Positions 1 to 10,059 of a stretch of DNA of 64,000 nucleotides are shown here, piece after piece (the first letter of the stretch is position 1; every line of letters begins with the position of its first letter). This stretch comes from Allomyces arbusculus (taxonomy: Eukaryota; Blastocladiomycota; Blastocladiomycetes; Blastocladiales; Blastocladiaceae): the NCBI GenBank assembly GCA_027604705.1, contig JADHYV010000055.1, positions 1 to 64,000 on the forward strand, in the 5' to 3' direction. The position numbers were made by a program, and so were the translations under genes. The notes under the pieces were generated by a model. That model saw only the letters and a list, made by a program, of their open reading frames with translations, searched no databases and was not told the DNA's origin.

Positions 1-170
1 GGTGCGGGCCATGGTTGCTGGAGGTTGGAGGTGGGGTTGAGATGGGGTTGGAGTTGGGTCCTAGATGAAGGGAGAGGGAGGATGCGCGATGCGGGGATGC
101 GCCCGGTTTTGAAGGGCGGCCGTCGAGCTCTGAGTCGACTTGTGCAAAGTGAAAGGCAGGGACATACCGG

Positions 171-219
171 CACGTGCAGTGCTTCGAGCACGTGTCTTGC
201 TTCGGCACGTGCACACGTG
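171..219. promoter_or_regulatory. Cluster of four CACGTG palindromes upstream of histone H4
   Basis: Four perfect CACGTG hexamers lie at 171-176, 189-194, 206-211 and 214-219, within 49 bases and about 240-285 bases upstream of the H4 start codon. CACGTG is the binding site of many bHLH and bZIP factors, such as Cbf1 and Pho4 types in fungi. The clustering is seen directly. A role in H4 transcription is inferred. A T-rich run follows at 232-241. The rest of 1-455 shows no gene; 380-455 is pyrimidine- and CAAC-rich and looks like the H4 leader. Confidence 0.5.
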
Positions 220-455
220 CCGATCCCAGAATTTTTTTTTCTTTCTGTGCGGTGCGGTTTTGGCCTCAGCATCCTCGGCCGGCTCCAGGCCACCTTCAAA
301 AGCAGAGCACACCCCGCATCCCCGATCCTTTCTCCCGAACCACACCTCTTTTCTCGGATTGCTGCTGCTCGACGACCGTCACCACACCTGACGCTCGTCA
401 ACGCAACACGCTCCGACTCCGCTCACCGACCAACTTCAACAACCAACCAACAACC

Positions 456-851
456 ATGTCGGGCCGCGGCAAGGGTGGCAAGGGTGAGTCTTTCAGCCCT
501 CCACGCTGCTCACTCGCAGCTCCTCGACCAAGGAACAGCGCACTCACTCGTCATTCAAACAACGTAGGCTTGGGCAAGGGCGGCGCCAAGCGTCACCGCA
601 AGATTTTGCGCGACAACATCCAGGGCATTACGAAGCCGGCCATTCGCCGTCTTGCGCGCCGTGGCGGTGTCAAGCGTATCTCTGGTCTCATCTACGACGA
701 GACGCGCGCCGTGCTCAAGTCGTTCCTCGAGAACGTGATTCGCGACGCCGTCACCTACACCGAACACGCCAAGCGGAAGACCGTGACGTCGCTTGACGTT
801 GTCTACGCGCTCAAGCGCCAGGGCCGCACGCTCTACGGTTTTGGCGGCTAA
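456..851 (+). CDS. H4: Histone H4, two exons
   Basis: Core nucleosome histone that pairs with H3. Exon 1 is 456-483 and exon 2 is 568-851, joined in phase 1 across an 84-base intron (GTGAGT...GTAG). The spliced product is 103 residues, the universal H4 length. It starts [15 protein letters not shown] and ends RTLYGFGG, with the acetylatable N-terminal lysines and the KRHRK patch intact. The ATG follows an AACAACC-rich leader. An intron in H4 means the transcript is spliced and probably polyadenylated, unlike animal replication-dependent histone mRNAs. No H3 gene is visible beside it, so the usual divergent H3-H4 pair, if present, would lie to the left of the window. Confidence 0.97.
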   Translation: MSGRGKGGKGESFSPPRCSLAAPRPRNSALTRHSNNVGLGKGGAKRHRKILRDNIQGITKPAIRRLARRGGVKRISGLIYDETRAVLKSFLENVIRDAVTYTEHAKRKTVTSLDVVYALKRQGRTLYGFGG

Positions 852-1796
852 GTGCCTCGTTTGGTCGTGACCGCCTCCGCACCCGAGCCGATTTGATTTT
901 TTGATTCGTCGTTTTGTTGTTTGTCTTGTCTTCCCTCGGCTTTTCTCAAAGCCACAAGTGTCCCGCTGCCTTGATTGGCGCGCAGATGTCGCGGCCCGAC
1001 GAGATTTAATTGAACGGTTTGCTGCGCTACTTTTTTTTTCGCCGAGCGGCATCGATAGGTCTGGTCAGCGTGTATGATGGAAAAGTGCAGTGCCATTGGC
1101 CATTTCGTCGAGCCTGTCTGCTGCCAGCACATCCTGGCTGAAAGTGGTTCGTGCCGTTGCGGTGCCTGCCTCGATGCATCGCCATCGAGATTCGGTGCAC
1201 ACGGCGCGCGACCTGGATTGCGCGTGCTCCGCGCGTGCTCCACCCCCGCACCGCCAGCACCGCGGCCGCGCTGCGTTTGCAACTCTGCAGTTTCGCGCCA
1301 ACCAGGGTCCGGGGACAGATGGGCGACAAGGCGCGGTCGTGCGCGAGAGTGAGCGGTCATGAATGGAGTGACCAGCGGCACGCTGGTGCAACGCTTTCTC
1401 TCGCGTTCACCATCACCCATCAACTTTGCACTCTCTCTTCCACGACGACGCGCGGCACCAACACCGCCGTACACTTGCTGCATTTGCTGACGACGGGCTC
1501 GCACACGACCTGCGCGCTGGCTCGCAGCTCTCGCGCGCCGCACTCGACGGCCGATTGATGGATCAGGTTGGACCGACCGCAGTTCCACCACCACCTTCCG
1601 CTCACCAGCACGCCCGGCTCAGCACCCGCAAGGAAGACGCGGCAGCAACATCGGCGTTCGTTCAGCTGGTGCAGGCCGTGCTCTGATGCCGAGTGCTGCG
1701 TTCGGCGTGTGCAGCGTGCTGTTTGCCTCTGATTGCGATTGCGCCAAGGCCGTCTTCCAGTGATCACCGCTTTTTGTCGCCACTTCAACTTGCACC
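852..1796. other. Intergenic, no gene recognised
   Basis: About 945 bases between H4 and the next gene. Only overlapping GC-rich open frames without start context or recognisable protein are present. It should contain the H4 3' end and the promoter of the following gene. Confidence 0.5.
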
Positions 1797-4010
1797 ATGT
1801 CGACCACCACCATGACCACCCTAACGATTCCATCGACGCTGCCGAGCCCGCTGGCCGTACTCGCACGCATCGACCCCACCGCGGCCGTTGCGCCACGTCC
1901 GGCCTCCGAGTTACTCTTCCCGGGCCCATCGCTCCCGGCGACCCCTATCTTCGCCACCTGCCTCGCGCTCAACCTCGCCGCGCGCTCGTCCTTACCCGAC
2001 CCGGCCGCGGCCCTCCCCATTTCGCCATGCGCCGCGCCGTCCTCGACCGCCTACGACACGTGCCTGCGGTCCAAGTGCGGCGAGGATGCCGATGGGTACT
2101 CGCTCTCGGCACTCGCAAACGCATCGGCACGAACCGCGTGCGGGTTACGTGAATGTGCCGTCGAGGCCTGGGCGCGCGCGTCGGCCGTATGCGTTCCGCT
2201 CGACACGCCCGTGTTGGTGACGGCGGGCGTCGGGATTGATGAGGGCGGGGCCGGCCTCACGGGGGAAACTTGGGACGCGTACCGGATGGCGCGCGCCGAG
2301 TGGCGTGCGGCCGCGGCACCAGGGGCCAAGGGATTCGACGCCGCTGCCGTGTCGGCACGGGCGTCGGTCAATGGCACGTTTTATACGTTGTTGTTTCGGT
2401 GTCGAGGGTCTTGGCAAAATTAACCTGCGAATGATGCATACATAGGCACAGTACTTGGCATCTGCGTCCCGGCCCTGCCCGTCGGCGCGGCCTGCAACCC
2501 GTCGCTCAACGCGTACGACCCGGACACGGGCCAGCTCGCAAACGGGTGGACGTTACCGACCACTCCCAACACTTCTTTCCTCGCGACCCCCATCCCTCCA
2601 CCGACCACCTCCGTCCGACTCGACCCGGCCCCCGTGCTCCTGCGGGAACCCATCCCGTCCTCCGCGCGCGACCCGGCGCCATACCTCGTCGACGCGAACC
2701 TCTTCACCTGGTCCGCGTGCTCGTCCGGCACGAACGCGATCACCCGGCTCGCTGACCCGGGCGCCTCGTGTTCGGCGAACCGCACGTGCCTGCTCGGCCC
2801 GTGTGTCGGCAGTCTCTGCACTGAAGGACTCAAGACCGACCGCACGTTGCCACGGATTGCTGGTGTTACACCCCCAACCACGACCCCAGCACCGGGCACC
2901 TCCTCGTTCGGCCTGTCGTCCAGTAACGGCACCCTGTGGACGCTCGTTGCCCTGGTCGCGGGCGTCGCCGCGCTCGGCCTCGCCTGTCTCGTCATGCTCG
3001 ACCGGTGCCGGCGAACCCGGGCGCAGAAATGGGCCAACGAGCACGCATTACCGAACGTGGACGACGCGTACGGCGGCCGCGGACTCCGCGACTCGATGGA
3101 CGACGACTATCCACGGGGCCGGGCGCGCGACCGCCGCCGCGCCTCGACGTCCTGGTGGCGCAACCTCGTCCGCGGCCACCGTCCCTCCCCGACCCGCCGT
3201 CGTCGCCGGTCGTCGTCGTGGTCAGAACCCGAGCGGACACCGTCATCCTGGCCTGCGCACTGGCGCGCGTGGGCCGTCAAAGTGCCGATGGTCCGGTCGG
3301 TCCTGATTCCGGCACACCCACCCGCCGCCGCCGCACCCACCTTGACGCGCGAATTCGCCCTGCACGCGGCCGACGCACGCATGTTGGACCCGGTCATTCC
3401 GCCGCCGTACTACCCGACCGCCGAGGAACGGTTCACCGACCCGCTGGGTTTGGCCGCCGCGCAGCGCGCCGCCGACGCGGACCCACTTCCGCGGTACGCG
3501 GTCGTGGACGACGGCGGCGTTACGTCCGCGCCGCCGCCGAGAGCGACCGCCGCGCACCCGCGCGGTGGGCGGCTGGGCCGGGTGCCGCCGGAACGCGCAC
3601 GCGCGGGATCCCCGCGGCTCGCCGCCGCGCTGGCCAGCGAGGAAAACGAGGAAGCCGGGACCCCGCTGATTGCGGCCGCGGCCGCCGCGCGGGTCCGCGC
3701 GCGGTCGATGTCGCCGCAGGCCGCGCATTTGCCGGGAGTGCGTGCGAGGAGAGGGCATCCGCGGTCGTGGACGCTGGATCGGGCCACGGCCGCGGTCGCG
3801 GTCGCGGCGAGGCGTGCGCATCCGAGGTCGTGGGCGCCCGGGGAGGAGGCAGAGGAGGGGGGGGATGAGGACGAGGAAGGGCCGTGTGATGCGTTGTCGC
3901 CCTGCGCGCGGCCAGCGAGTGGGGTGCCGAGCGTGCCGCCGGTGCCAAGGCGCGTGGGCGGGGCGGGGTCGGCGGGGAGGGTGAGAGATACGGACGCGGA
4001 GCTGTGTTGA
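1797..4010 (+). CDS. Single-pass membrane protein with Cys-rich ectodomain, unknown function
   Basis: Not recognised. The ATG at 1797 follows TGCACC. Two open stretches in the same frame are separated by a very short apparent intron, with the most consistent join from about 2400 to 2446 (acceptor ATAG). The exact donor is uncertain. The product is about 720 residues. The N-terminal half is rich in Ala/Pro and paired cysteines (for example TCLRSKC, ACGLREC, CSANRTCLLGPC). A hydrophobic segment, LVALVAGVAALGLACLVML (near 2944-3000), is followed by an Arg-rich stop-transfer sequence. The long tail is Arg/Ser/Pro-rich and ends acidic. This suggests a surface protein with its Cys-rich part outside. 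No convincing signal peptide precedes it, so an upstream exon may be missing or it may insert as a type III protein. The very high GC in the tail makes other frames look open. Confidence 0.6.
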
Positions 4011-4190
4011 GAGGTGGAGAGGATGGAGAAGTGGAGAGTTCTGGAGAACAGTGATCGTACGAGGTGGAGGTGGTGACGGGGCACGTGCGAGAGGATGACC
4101 TCTGATAACAGACAATGACTTCAGATCAGCTCCCGGCCATCCGCCAACCGCCATCATCGACTCCCATAACCCACCGCACCGCACGACACC

Positions 4191-6362
4191 ATGGCCAACC
4201 CCAAGAAGAAACTCAGCAGCAAACGTCCCACCGCCAGCTCGCGTGACGACGTGGCCCCAGCCGTCGTGACAGACTCTCGCTTCGCCGCGGTGCACAATGA
4301 CCCGCGGTTCAAGCCTATCAAAAAGAAGAACGTGAAAGTCAAGGTCGATGCGCGGTTCAAGGACCTGATCCAGAACGACAAGGAATTTGAGGCCGGCCCG
4401 GCTGTCGACAAGTATGGCCGCCGCGTCGGCAAGTCGGCCAAGACGGACGAGCTCGCGCGGTTCTACGATTTGGAATCGTCGAGCGACGAGAATGAGGAGA
4501 GCGACGAGGAGGAGGCGCCGAAGAAGAGGAAGGGCAAGGAGGCACCCGCGGCCGAGAAGGACGGGAAGAAGAAGCCCGTTGCTGCGGCCAAGAGGGACGG
4601 CAAGAAGCCCGCCGACCGCAGGCCATTGCCACCCGCGTCCGATTCCTCCCCGTCCGACGATTCCGATAGCGACGCTGACGCTGCCGGCGCCCGCCGCGCG
4701 CTGCTCATGCGCGGCGAAGCCGGGTCCGATTCCGATTCTGACGATTCCGCCAGCGACGCCGACTCCGAGTCGGACCTGGACGTCGAGGAACTCGATCTCT
4801 CGGCGGTCCCCGACGAGCCCGACGAGGCCTTCTTTGACGAGGTGCTCGACCGCGCCGACATTCCCGTGGGCGACGCGACGCGGCGGTTTGCCGTGGTCAA
4901 CATGGACTGGGACCATCTCAAGGCGCACGATCTCTACAAGGTTTTTGATTCGGTCAAACCGCAGGGCGCCGTCGTGAAATCGGTCACAGTCTACCCGTCC
5001 GAGTTTGGAAAAGAACGCTTGGCCGCTGAGGAGGCGCAGGGGCCGATGATTGCGGGTGTCGCGGCAGTGCCCGTCGCGATGGATGCCGAGGAGAGCGACG
5101 AGGACGAGGACGAGAAGAAGCCGGCATTGACGCTCGAGGAAGAGGACGACACGGACTACAACGCCGAGGCGCTGCGCCGGTACCAGCTCGAGCGGCTGCG
5201 GTACTACTACGCGGTCGTCGAGTGCGATTCCGTCGAGACCGCCGCGGCCATCTTCAAGCAGTGCGACGGCGCTGAATTCGAGGCCACGTCCAATTTCTTT
5301 GATTTGCGGTATATCCCGGACGACGTATCGTTTGACGAGGATACGCCGCGCGACGTGGCGACGGGCGCCGCCGTCGACTACAAGCCGCACACGTTTGAGA
5401 CCAAGGCATTGCAGCACACGAACGTGAAGCTTACGTGGGACGAGGACGATCCGGACCGCGTACAGGTCACGCGCAAGAAGTTGTCGTATAACGAGCTGAA
5501 GGCCATGGACTTCAAGGCCTACATTGCGTCGGACTCGGAGTCGGACAATGACGAGGATGCGGCCGCCAAGTACCGTGCATTGCTCGGGCTGACGGGAGAA
5601 GTTAAGGGCAAGGACGGCAAGGAAGGCGACGAGTCGGATTCGGATGTCGAGGGCGACATGCAGATCACGTTCACGCCGGGCCTGTCGGAGGCGGCGGCTA
5701 AGCTCATCAAGGACCGCGACGAGCGCAAGATGCTTGAGAACGAGACGACGATTGAGCGGTACCAGCGCAAGGAGCGCGAGCGCAAGCAGAAGCGCAAGGA
5801 TAAGTTCAAGAACGCCAATGCCGACGAGGAGGAATCCGCCGCGGGCGATGCCGATGCGGCTGGGTTTGACGACCCCTTCTTTGCCGAGGACATGGACGTG
5901 GACGACGCCGAGGCGATCGATGCCGGGCTCCCGACCGCCGCTGAGACCAAGGCCGCCAAGCAGGCCAAGAAACAGGCCAAGAAGCAGCTCGCCAAGCGCC
6001 GCAAGCAAATGGCCGCCGAGGATGCGGCCGAACTCGCCGAGGAGTCGGGGCACTTTGAGGTGGATGTGGCTGACGCGCGATTCCAGTCGGTGCTTGCCGA
6101 ACCCGAGTTTGCGATTGATCCGACCAACCCGCACTTCAAGAACACGCCAGGGATGCAGAAAATGCTCTCGGAGAAGCGCAAGCGCGCGGCCGCGGCGAGG
6201 GATGGGAAGCAGGCCGCTGCGGCGTCGGGCGGGGATGAGGGAAAGAAGGGTAAGGGCGAGCTCAACTTGCTTGTGGACGCGGTCAAGCGCAAGTCGTCGG
6301 CTGCGCTCAAGGACTTGAGTGGGGCCGGGATCGGGCGGCGGAAGAAGCCGCGGAACGCATGA
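4191..6362 (+). CDS. ESF1: ESF1-like pre-rRNA processing factor
   Basis: Nucleolar protein needed in yeast for early 18S pre-rRNA processing in the small-subunit processome. Single exon of 723 residues, the usual ESF1 size (yeast 628, human 851). Family marks are the N-terminal DPRFKPIKKK segment, long acidic Ser/Asp/Glu tracts (about residues 95-125 and 145-200), the central ESF1 region beginning TRRFAVVNMDWDHLKAHDLY and continuing to LRYIPDDVSFDEDTPRD, and a C-terminal NUC153 motif (DARFQSVLAEPEFAIDPTNP, then HFKNT) about residues 625-650. Basic stretches between these would serve nucleolar import and RNA binding. The ATG at 4191 follows ACGACACC and is the first in the frame. The neighbouring TGA at 6360 is followed by an AT-rich tail. 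High confidence from several independent motifs. Confidence 0.95.
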   Translation: MANPKKKLSSKRPTASSRDDVAPAVVTDSRFAAVHNDPRFKPIKKKNVKVKVDARFKDLIQNDKEFEAGPAVDKYGRRVGKSAKTDELARFYDLESSSDENEESDEEEAPKKRKGKEAPAAEKDGKKKPVAAAKRDGKKPADRRPLPPASDSSPSDDSDSDADAAGARRALLMRGEAGSDSDSDDSASDADSESDLDVEELDLSAVPDEPDEAFFDEVLDRADIPVGDATRRFAVVNMDWDHLKAHDLYKVFDSVKPQGAVVKSVTVYPSEFGKERLAAEEAQGPMIAGVAAVPVAMDAEESDEDEDEKKPALTLEEEDDTDYNAEALRRYQLERLRYYYAVVECDSVETAAAIFKQCDGAEFEATSNFFDLRYIPDDVSFDEDTPRDVATGAAVDYKPHTFETKALQHTNVKLTWDEDDPDRVQVTRKKLSYNELKAMDFKAYIASDSESDNDEDAAAKYRALLGLTGEVKGKDGKEGDESDSDVEGDMQITFTPGLSEAAAKLIKDRDERKMLENETTIERYQRKERERKQKRKDKFKNANADEEESAAGDADAAGFDDPFFAEDMDVDDAEAIDAGLPTAAETKAAKQAKKQAKKQLAKRRKQMAAEDAAELAEESGHFEVDVADARFQSVLAEPEFAIDPTNPHFKNTPGMQKMLSEKRKRAAAARDGKQAAAASGGDEGKKGKGELNLLVDAVKRKSSAALKDLSGAGIGRRKKPRNA

Positions 6363-6721
6363 GGTGGGAACCGGCTTGGATGTGCCGTGCCCGTGACGGA
6401 TCGGTTATATATTGGCGTGATTTGACATCACTTACATCTCACTCTCGCGTTTTTTTTGCTCACGGGAGGAGGAGGCCGCGGCCTCGAGCTTGGTAAAGTC
6501 AAGAGGCAAACGGAGCAAAGTGTCTCGCACCGCCTCCAGCTCGTTTGCCCTGCCCGCGAGACGTGTCATGATCATCAACAAACATTTGCTGCCTCGCTCG
6601 ACTTTGCTCGTCCAGCACGGCGCGCCCGCTGTGCGAGCACCACCGAGCACCGTGAGAACCGCTCGGCATCGCGCGATGCACAACTCACCGAGCCCCACCT
6701 CGAGCGCTAGCGCGCCGCGCG

Positions 6722-6728
6722 TATAAAA
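6722..6728 (+). promoter_or_regulatory. TATA box
   Basis: TATAAAA, about 100 bases upstream of the ATG at 6827, with a pyrimidine-rich, tandemly repeated CACTACTTCCT leader between. Position and sequence fit a core promoter for the Gln-rich gene. Most other genes here lack so clear a TATA box. Confidence 0.6.
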
Positions 6729-6826
6729 CCCGGGCAACCCCCCGCGACCTCCACATCTCATAGTGGATCCCGTCCCACTTCGCGCTTTGCACTACTTCCT
6801 TCCACTTCTCACTACTTCCTCCCACC

Positions 6827-8155
6827 ATGGGCCGCCAGCACCGCAACTCCGCCGCGCCCGTTGCCGCCGAGACCGCGCACGTTCAACAGCAGCACGCTTT
6901 GGGGATGGCTGCCAAGACGCAGCAGTCGCAGCAACAGCAGAAGCATGCCGCGGCACAGGTCAAGCCCGCGCAGCAGCAGGACGCACGCCCGGCGTCGCCG
7001 AACGGCAAGCAACAGAAGCACCAGTTGGCTGCGCCCAAGCAGCAGCATTCGCAGGCCACGGCGAAGCCGCAGCAGGCCGTGCAACAGCAGCAACGCCCGG
7101 CGACGGCGTCGGTCACCAGCAAGTCGCAGCAACTGCAACAGCAGCTGGCTGTGACGCGTCCGCTGTCGGCGGCGGTCGCGCCCAAGCAGCAGATTCAGCA
7201 GCAGCAAGCCAAGCCGCAGGCCATTCAGCCGCAACAGGTGCGCCCGCAGTCGGCTGCCGTCACGTCCAAGCCGCAGCAGCAGCAGCAGGCCCGCGCTCAA
7301 CCGCAACAACAGCAGCCGGTGTCGCGCGGCGCGCCAATCGAGTGCGGCGCCCAGCGCGCACGTAACGCGCACCCGGACGACGCGTTCTTCTCGGGCGCGT
7401 GGCTCTTCGACTCGACGGTCGTGCCGATGTGGATGCAGTCGCAGCTGCCCGCGCCCAAGCCGCAGCAACAGCAGCTGGCGTCGGTACGCGCGCAGGCGGC
7501 GGCGCCCAAGCAGCAACAACAAGTGCAGAATCAGCAGCAGCAGCAGGTGCGTCCGCAGTCGGCAGCGGTCGGGCCCAAGCAGCAGTCGCAGCAAATGGCA
7601 ATGCGTGGGCAACCGCTCGAGGTCGGCGCCCAGCGCGTGCGCAACGAGCATCCGGACGACGTGTTCCACTCGGGCGCGTGGTTGTTTGACGAGTCGGTCG
7701 TGCCGATGTGGCTCAAGTACCAGATTACGCAGCCCGTTAAGCAGCAGCAGCGCCTGAATCAGCAGGCCGCGCAGCGTCCGGTGTCGGCAACCCCCGCGGT
7801 CGTCAAGCAGCAACAGCAGGCCAAAGTGCAGCCGCAGCAACAGCAGACCAAGGCCCCGCAGCCGCAACAGCAAGCCAAGACCCCGCAGCAGCAGGCCAAG
7901 GTGTCGCAGCAACAAGTGCAGAGCAAGTCGCAGCCGTCGCAAGTGCAGCGGCCGCAGTCGGCGACCGTGCCGCAGAAACAGCAGGCCAAGGCACAACCGG
8001 CGCCGCAACAGCAGCCGATGAAGGCGCACCCGCAGCAGCAGCCTGCGGCCAAGCAGCAACACCTGCAGCAGCAGCCCGCGGCCAAGCAGCAACACCCGCA
8101 GCAACGTCCAGCGTCGCCCACCGGCAAGCGTCCCTCGTCGCCGGCGCGCAAATAA
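6827..8155 (+). CDS. Gln-rich low-complexity protein with two copies of an unrecognised 38-residue motif
   Basis: Single exon, 442 residues, ATG in CCCACCATGG context. Most of the protein is Gln/Ala/Pro/Lys (QQQ runs joined by KPQ, RPQSA and VTSK linkers), hence disordered and possibly prion-like or scaffold-like. Two islands stand out at about residues 168-206 and 261-299. They share GAQR-RN, then HPDD-F, SGAWLFD, VVPMW and a final Q. They are about 70 percent identical to each other, far less repetitive than their surroundings, and rich in Trp and Asp, so they look like a folded binding motif present twice. It ends with a basic SPARK tail. The TATA box upstream suggests strong or regulated expression. 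I recognise no family. Repeated CAG codons make replication slippage likely and explain the open antisense frame. Confidence 0.75.
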   Translation: MGRQHRNSAAPVAAETAHVQQQHALGMAAKTQQSQQQQKHAAAQVKPAQQQDARPASPNGKQQKHQLAAPKQQHSQATAKPQQAVQQQQRPATASVTSKSQQLQQQLAVTRPLSAAVAPKQQIQQQQAKPQAIQPQQVRPQSAAVTSKPQQQQQARAQPQQQQPVSRGAPIECGAQRARNAHPDDAFFSGAWLFDSTVVPMWMQSQLPAPKPQQQQLASVRAQAAAPKQQQQVQNQQQQQVRPQSAAVGPKQQSQQMAMRGQPLEVGAQRVRNEHPDDVFHSGAWLFDESVVPMWLKYQITQPVKQQQRLNQQAAQRPVSATPAVVKQQQQAKVQPQQQQTKAPQPQQQAKTPQQQAKVSQQQVQSKSQPSQVQRPQSATVPQKQQAKAQPAPQQQPMKAHPQQQPAAKQQHLQQQPAAKQQHPQQRPASPTGKRPSSPARK

Positions 8156-9252
8156 AATTGTCGAGTGACGGTGTTTCAAAGCGCCGCGGTTGTTGGCGTC
8201 ACGTTCCTCATTGCGGTTGTACGTGGAGCGCGCGGATAAAAGGTAGATGGCGGTCCTAGGTTGTGGTAGATGTGGAATATACCAACAAAAACTGTTGCTT
8301 ATTTGATGCCAAATTTCCTTGTTTTATCTTGAGCGAATGAAGAGTAGTTACCCAGGGTCGTGGAAGCGTTGATGCATCTGAACCAGCTGCATCAAACAGG
8401 ACAAAAGCGTTTTGGACAACAAAAACTGTCGACTGAGGTTCTGGCATGCTGAGAGGGAGATCACGGCGGGTCCTGGGAGGATGAACGAAAAGACATGCCA
8501 TCGACCAACAAAGCAAGCAAATTAAGTCATTCCGATCAGTGCCAGGTTCGTCGGACACAGCTTGATTGTGATGCGAAAGTACACAGAAGCCAGAGATCAT
8601 GCCTCTGTTGTAGATGCGCCGAGCACGTTCTGAGCCAGCAGAGAGCACGATCACAGGTCATAATGAATCGTGATAGTCGTGCTTCCCAGAGCGCAGCAGC
8701 CAGTTGACGCCGTGGTTATGCGCTCTGTAGGGTTGCTGTCGCCACGGCAATGGTGCTCGCATACCTTGACGTGGAGAGCAGCTCCCCTAATACAAATTTT
8801 GCAGCTTGTTTTGTTAACGACAACGGCGCGTCGACGTTCGTTCAGCGCGAACCGCCATTGCTCGAGCACGACCACCATCCAACCACCATCTCGCACACGC
8901 TTGCCACTGCAGTCAAGCCAACGAGGCGCGCGCCAAGTCCAGCCGACGCTCCGGCTCAACCGCCATCCAAACCACTACCACCACCACCACCAAGCCCACT
9001 TGTGCCGACACTGCACTCGTCGCGCGACACTGCACTCGTCGCGTTCAGGGACCTGCTCTCGCGCGTAGTGCGCATACGCGCGGACCAGGTCTTCCACGAC
9101 GCCAAGATGCATTGCTCACGTACGTTTCTCTTGCGTTCTTTTCCGTTTTGATGGTTGGTTAGATCGAAAGTGCATATTGAGGCATGCTTGTAGCTGATTC
9201 TACATTCTCATCTCGTTATTCATCGCGCGCTGCAAACAGCGAGCGCGTGACC
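8156..9252. other. Intergenic, no secure gene
   Basis: About 1.1 kb. An open frame at 8750-9151 has a His/Pro-rich low-complexity region followed by a short passage ending RIRADQVFHDAKMHC before a GTACGT donor. It may be a leader exon of the small gene at 9253, but splicing it on in frame gives a stop at once. Otherwise nothing recognised. Confidence 0.35.
9006..9043 (+). repeat. Perfect 19-base tandem duplication
   Basis: CGACACTGCACTCGTCGCG occurs twice head-to-tail (9006-9024 and 9025-9043) without mismatch, so it is recent. The unit is not a multiple of three, which argues that this stretch is not under coding constraint. Confidence 0.85.
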
Positions 9253-9544
9253 ATGGGGTCATCATATTTCTCGTCCCTTGTGCTTTCTGTTTTGCTGTAC
9301 GTACTGCTCGTGAATCGTGAACTGCATGTAACTGACCACCCGCTTGCTCACGTTCCGTCATAGATCTGTATTGATTTTCGCGGCGCTACTGCTCTTGCAC
9401 GCCATTGCCAGGCACGTGCGTGCTGTTCTTGTCACCTCTCCCAGTTCCCACCTGCTGTGCCCCATCTTGGGAGGACACTTTGCCAATGGCCCACTAACAA
9501 TCGTTTGCGTAGGCGCCCTCCATGGTCAGACGAGCACTGTTTAG
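9253..9544 (+). CDS. Possible small hydrophobic membrane peptide, two exons
   Basis: Candidate gene predicted from frame and splice signals only. Exon 1 9253-9296 and exon 2 9364-9544 join in phase 2 across a 67-base intron (GTACGT...CATAG), giving 74 residues. The N-terminus MGSSYFSSLVLSVLL continues across the junction into SVLIFAALLLLHAIA, making one long hydrophobic segment like a signal anchor. A short Arg/His-containing and polar tail follows, ending in a TAG at 9542. The ATG has a GACCATGG context. The phase match and typical intron length are the evidence. No homologue is recognised, and chance cannot be excluded. Confidence 0.3.
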
Positions 9545-10059
9545 GTCGCGCGAAGGGATATGCACATGACAGCACAAGCGTATTGGGCAAAGGTGCAAGG
9601 TTGTGTATGCCCTTGTGTTGGTTTGCTTGATTGACATATTTTCACTCTCCTCTCGCTCTCTCGCTCTCTCCTCCCTGTTCCCCAATAAATTCTCCAGCCA
9701 ATTTTCTTGATCATCATCCACCTAAAACCCCACCCGGTAGCCCTTTCGCTCGTGTAGTTCTGATCGAGCGCGCGTTCACAGGGCCCCATCCTTTTAGGGT
9801 TGCGTATTCGAATATGTATGAAAAATACGCTTTGTCGTGCCGCTCTTGATTTTCCTTTCTCCAGGCTGACGCTCGCCGATAATCTTTCCTGAAACGCGTT
9901 AATGCTCTTGGCAGACGACACGAAAAGCTCCAGTGGAGGGGGGGGGGGTAGGGGAAGAATAATGATTCCAACGGCCAAAAAAACACCAACTACTATCGGA
10001 CAACCACCTCGTTCCGCATGCACCCCACCGGCGGGGTGCCCTTCGAACTGCACCCGCTT
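9545..10059. other. Intergenic with pyrimidine tract and dispersed repeat copy
   Basis: Holds a CT-rich run near 9650-9680, an AATAAA at 9684-9689, the repeat copy at about 9757-9835, and a G-run near 9937-9948. It separates the candidate peptide gene from the 3' end of SDHC. No coding sequence is recognised. Confidence 0.5.
9757..9835. repeat. Dispersed repeat, copy 1
   Basis: Shares the blocks GTTCTGATCGA, GCGCGTTCACAG, GGGTTGC and a TGTAT...AATACG end with a second copy near 12047-12136. The spacing between blocks is conserved apart from small insertions. Both copies lie beyond the 3' ends of genes. Family unknown; it could be a MITE or SINE remnant. Confidence 0.5.

Noticed and set aside
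3243-6134. 963-residue open frame on the minus strand
   Set aside because: It is the antisense of ESF1 and the tail of the preceding gene; Leu/Arg/Val composition is what antisense of GAC/GAG/AAG-rich coding gives, and no family is recognisable.
6812-8179. 455-residue Leu/Arg-rich minus-strand frame
   Set aside because: Antisense of CAG-repeat coding (CTG = Leu); an artefact of the Gln-rich gene.
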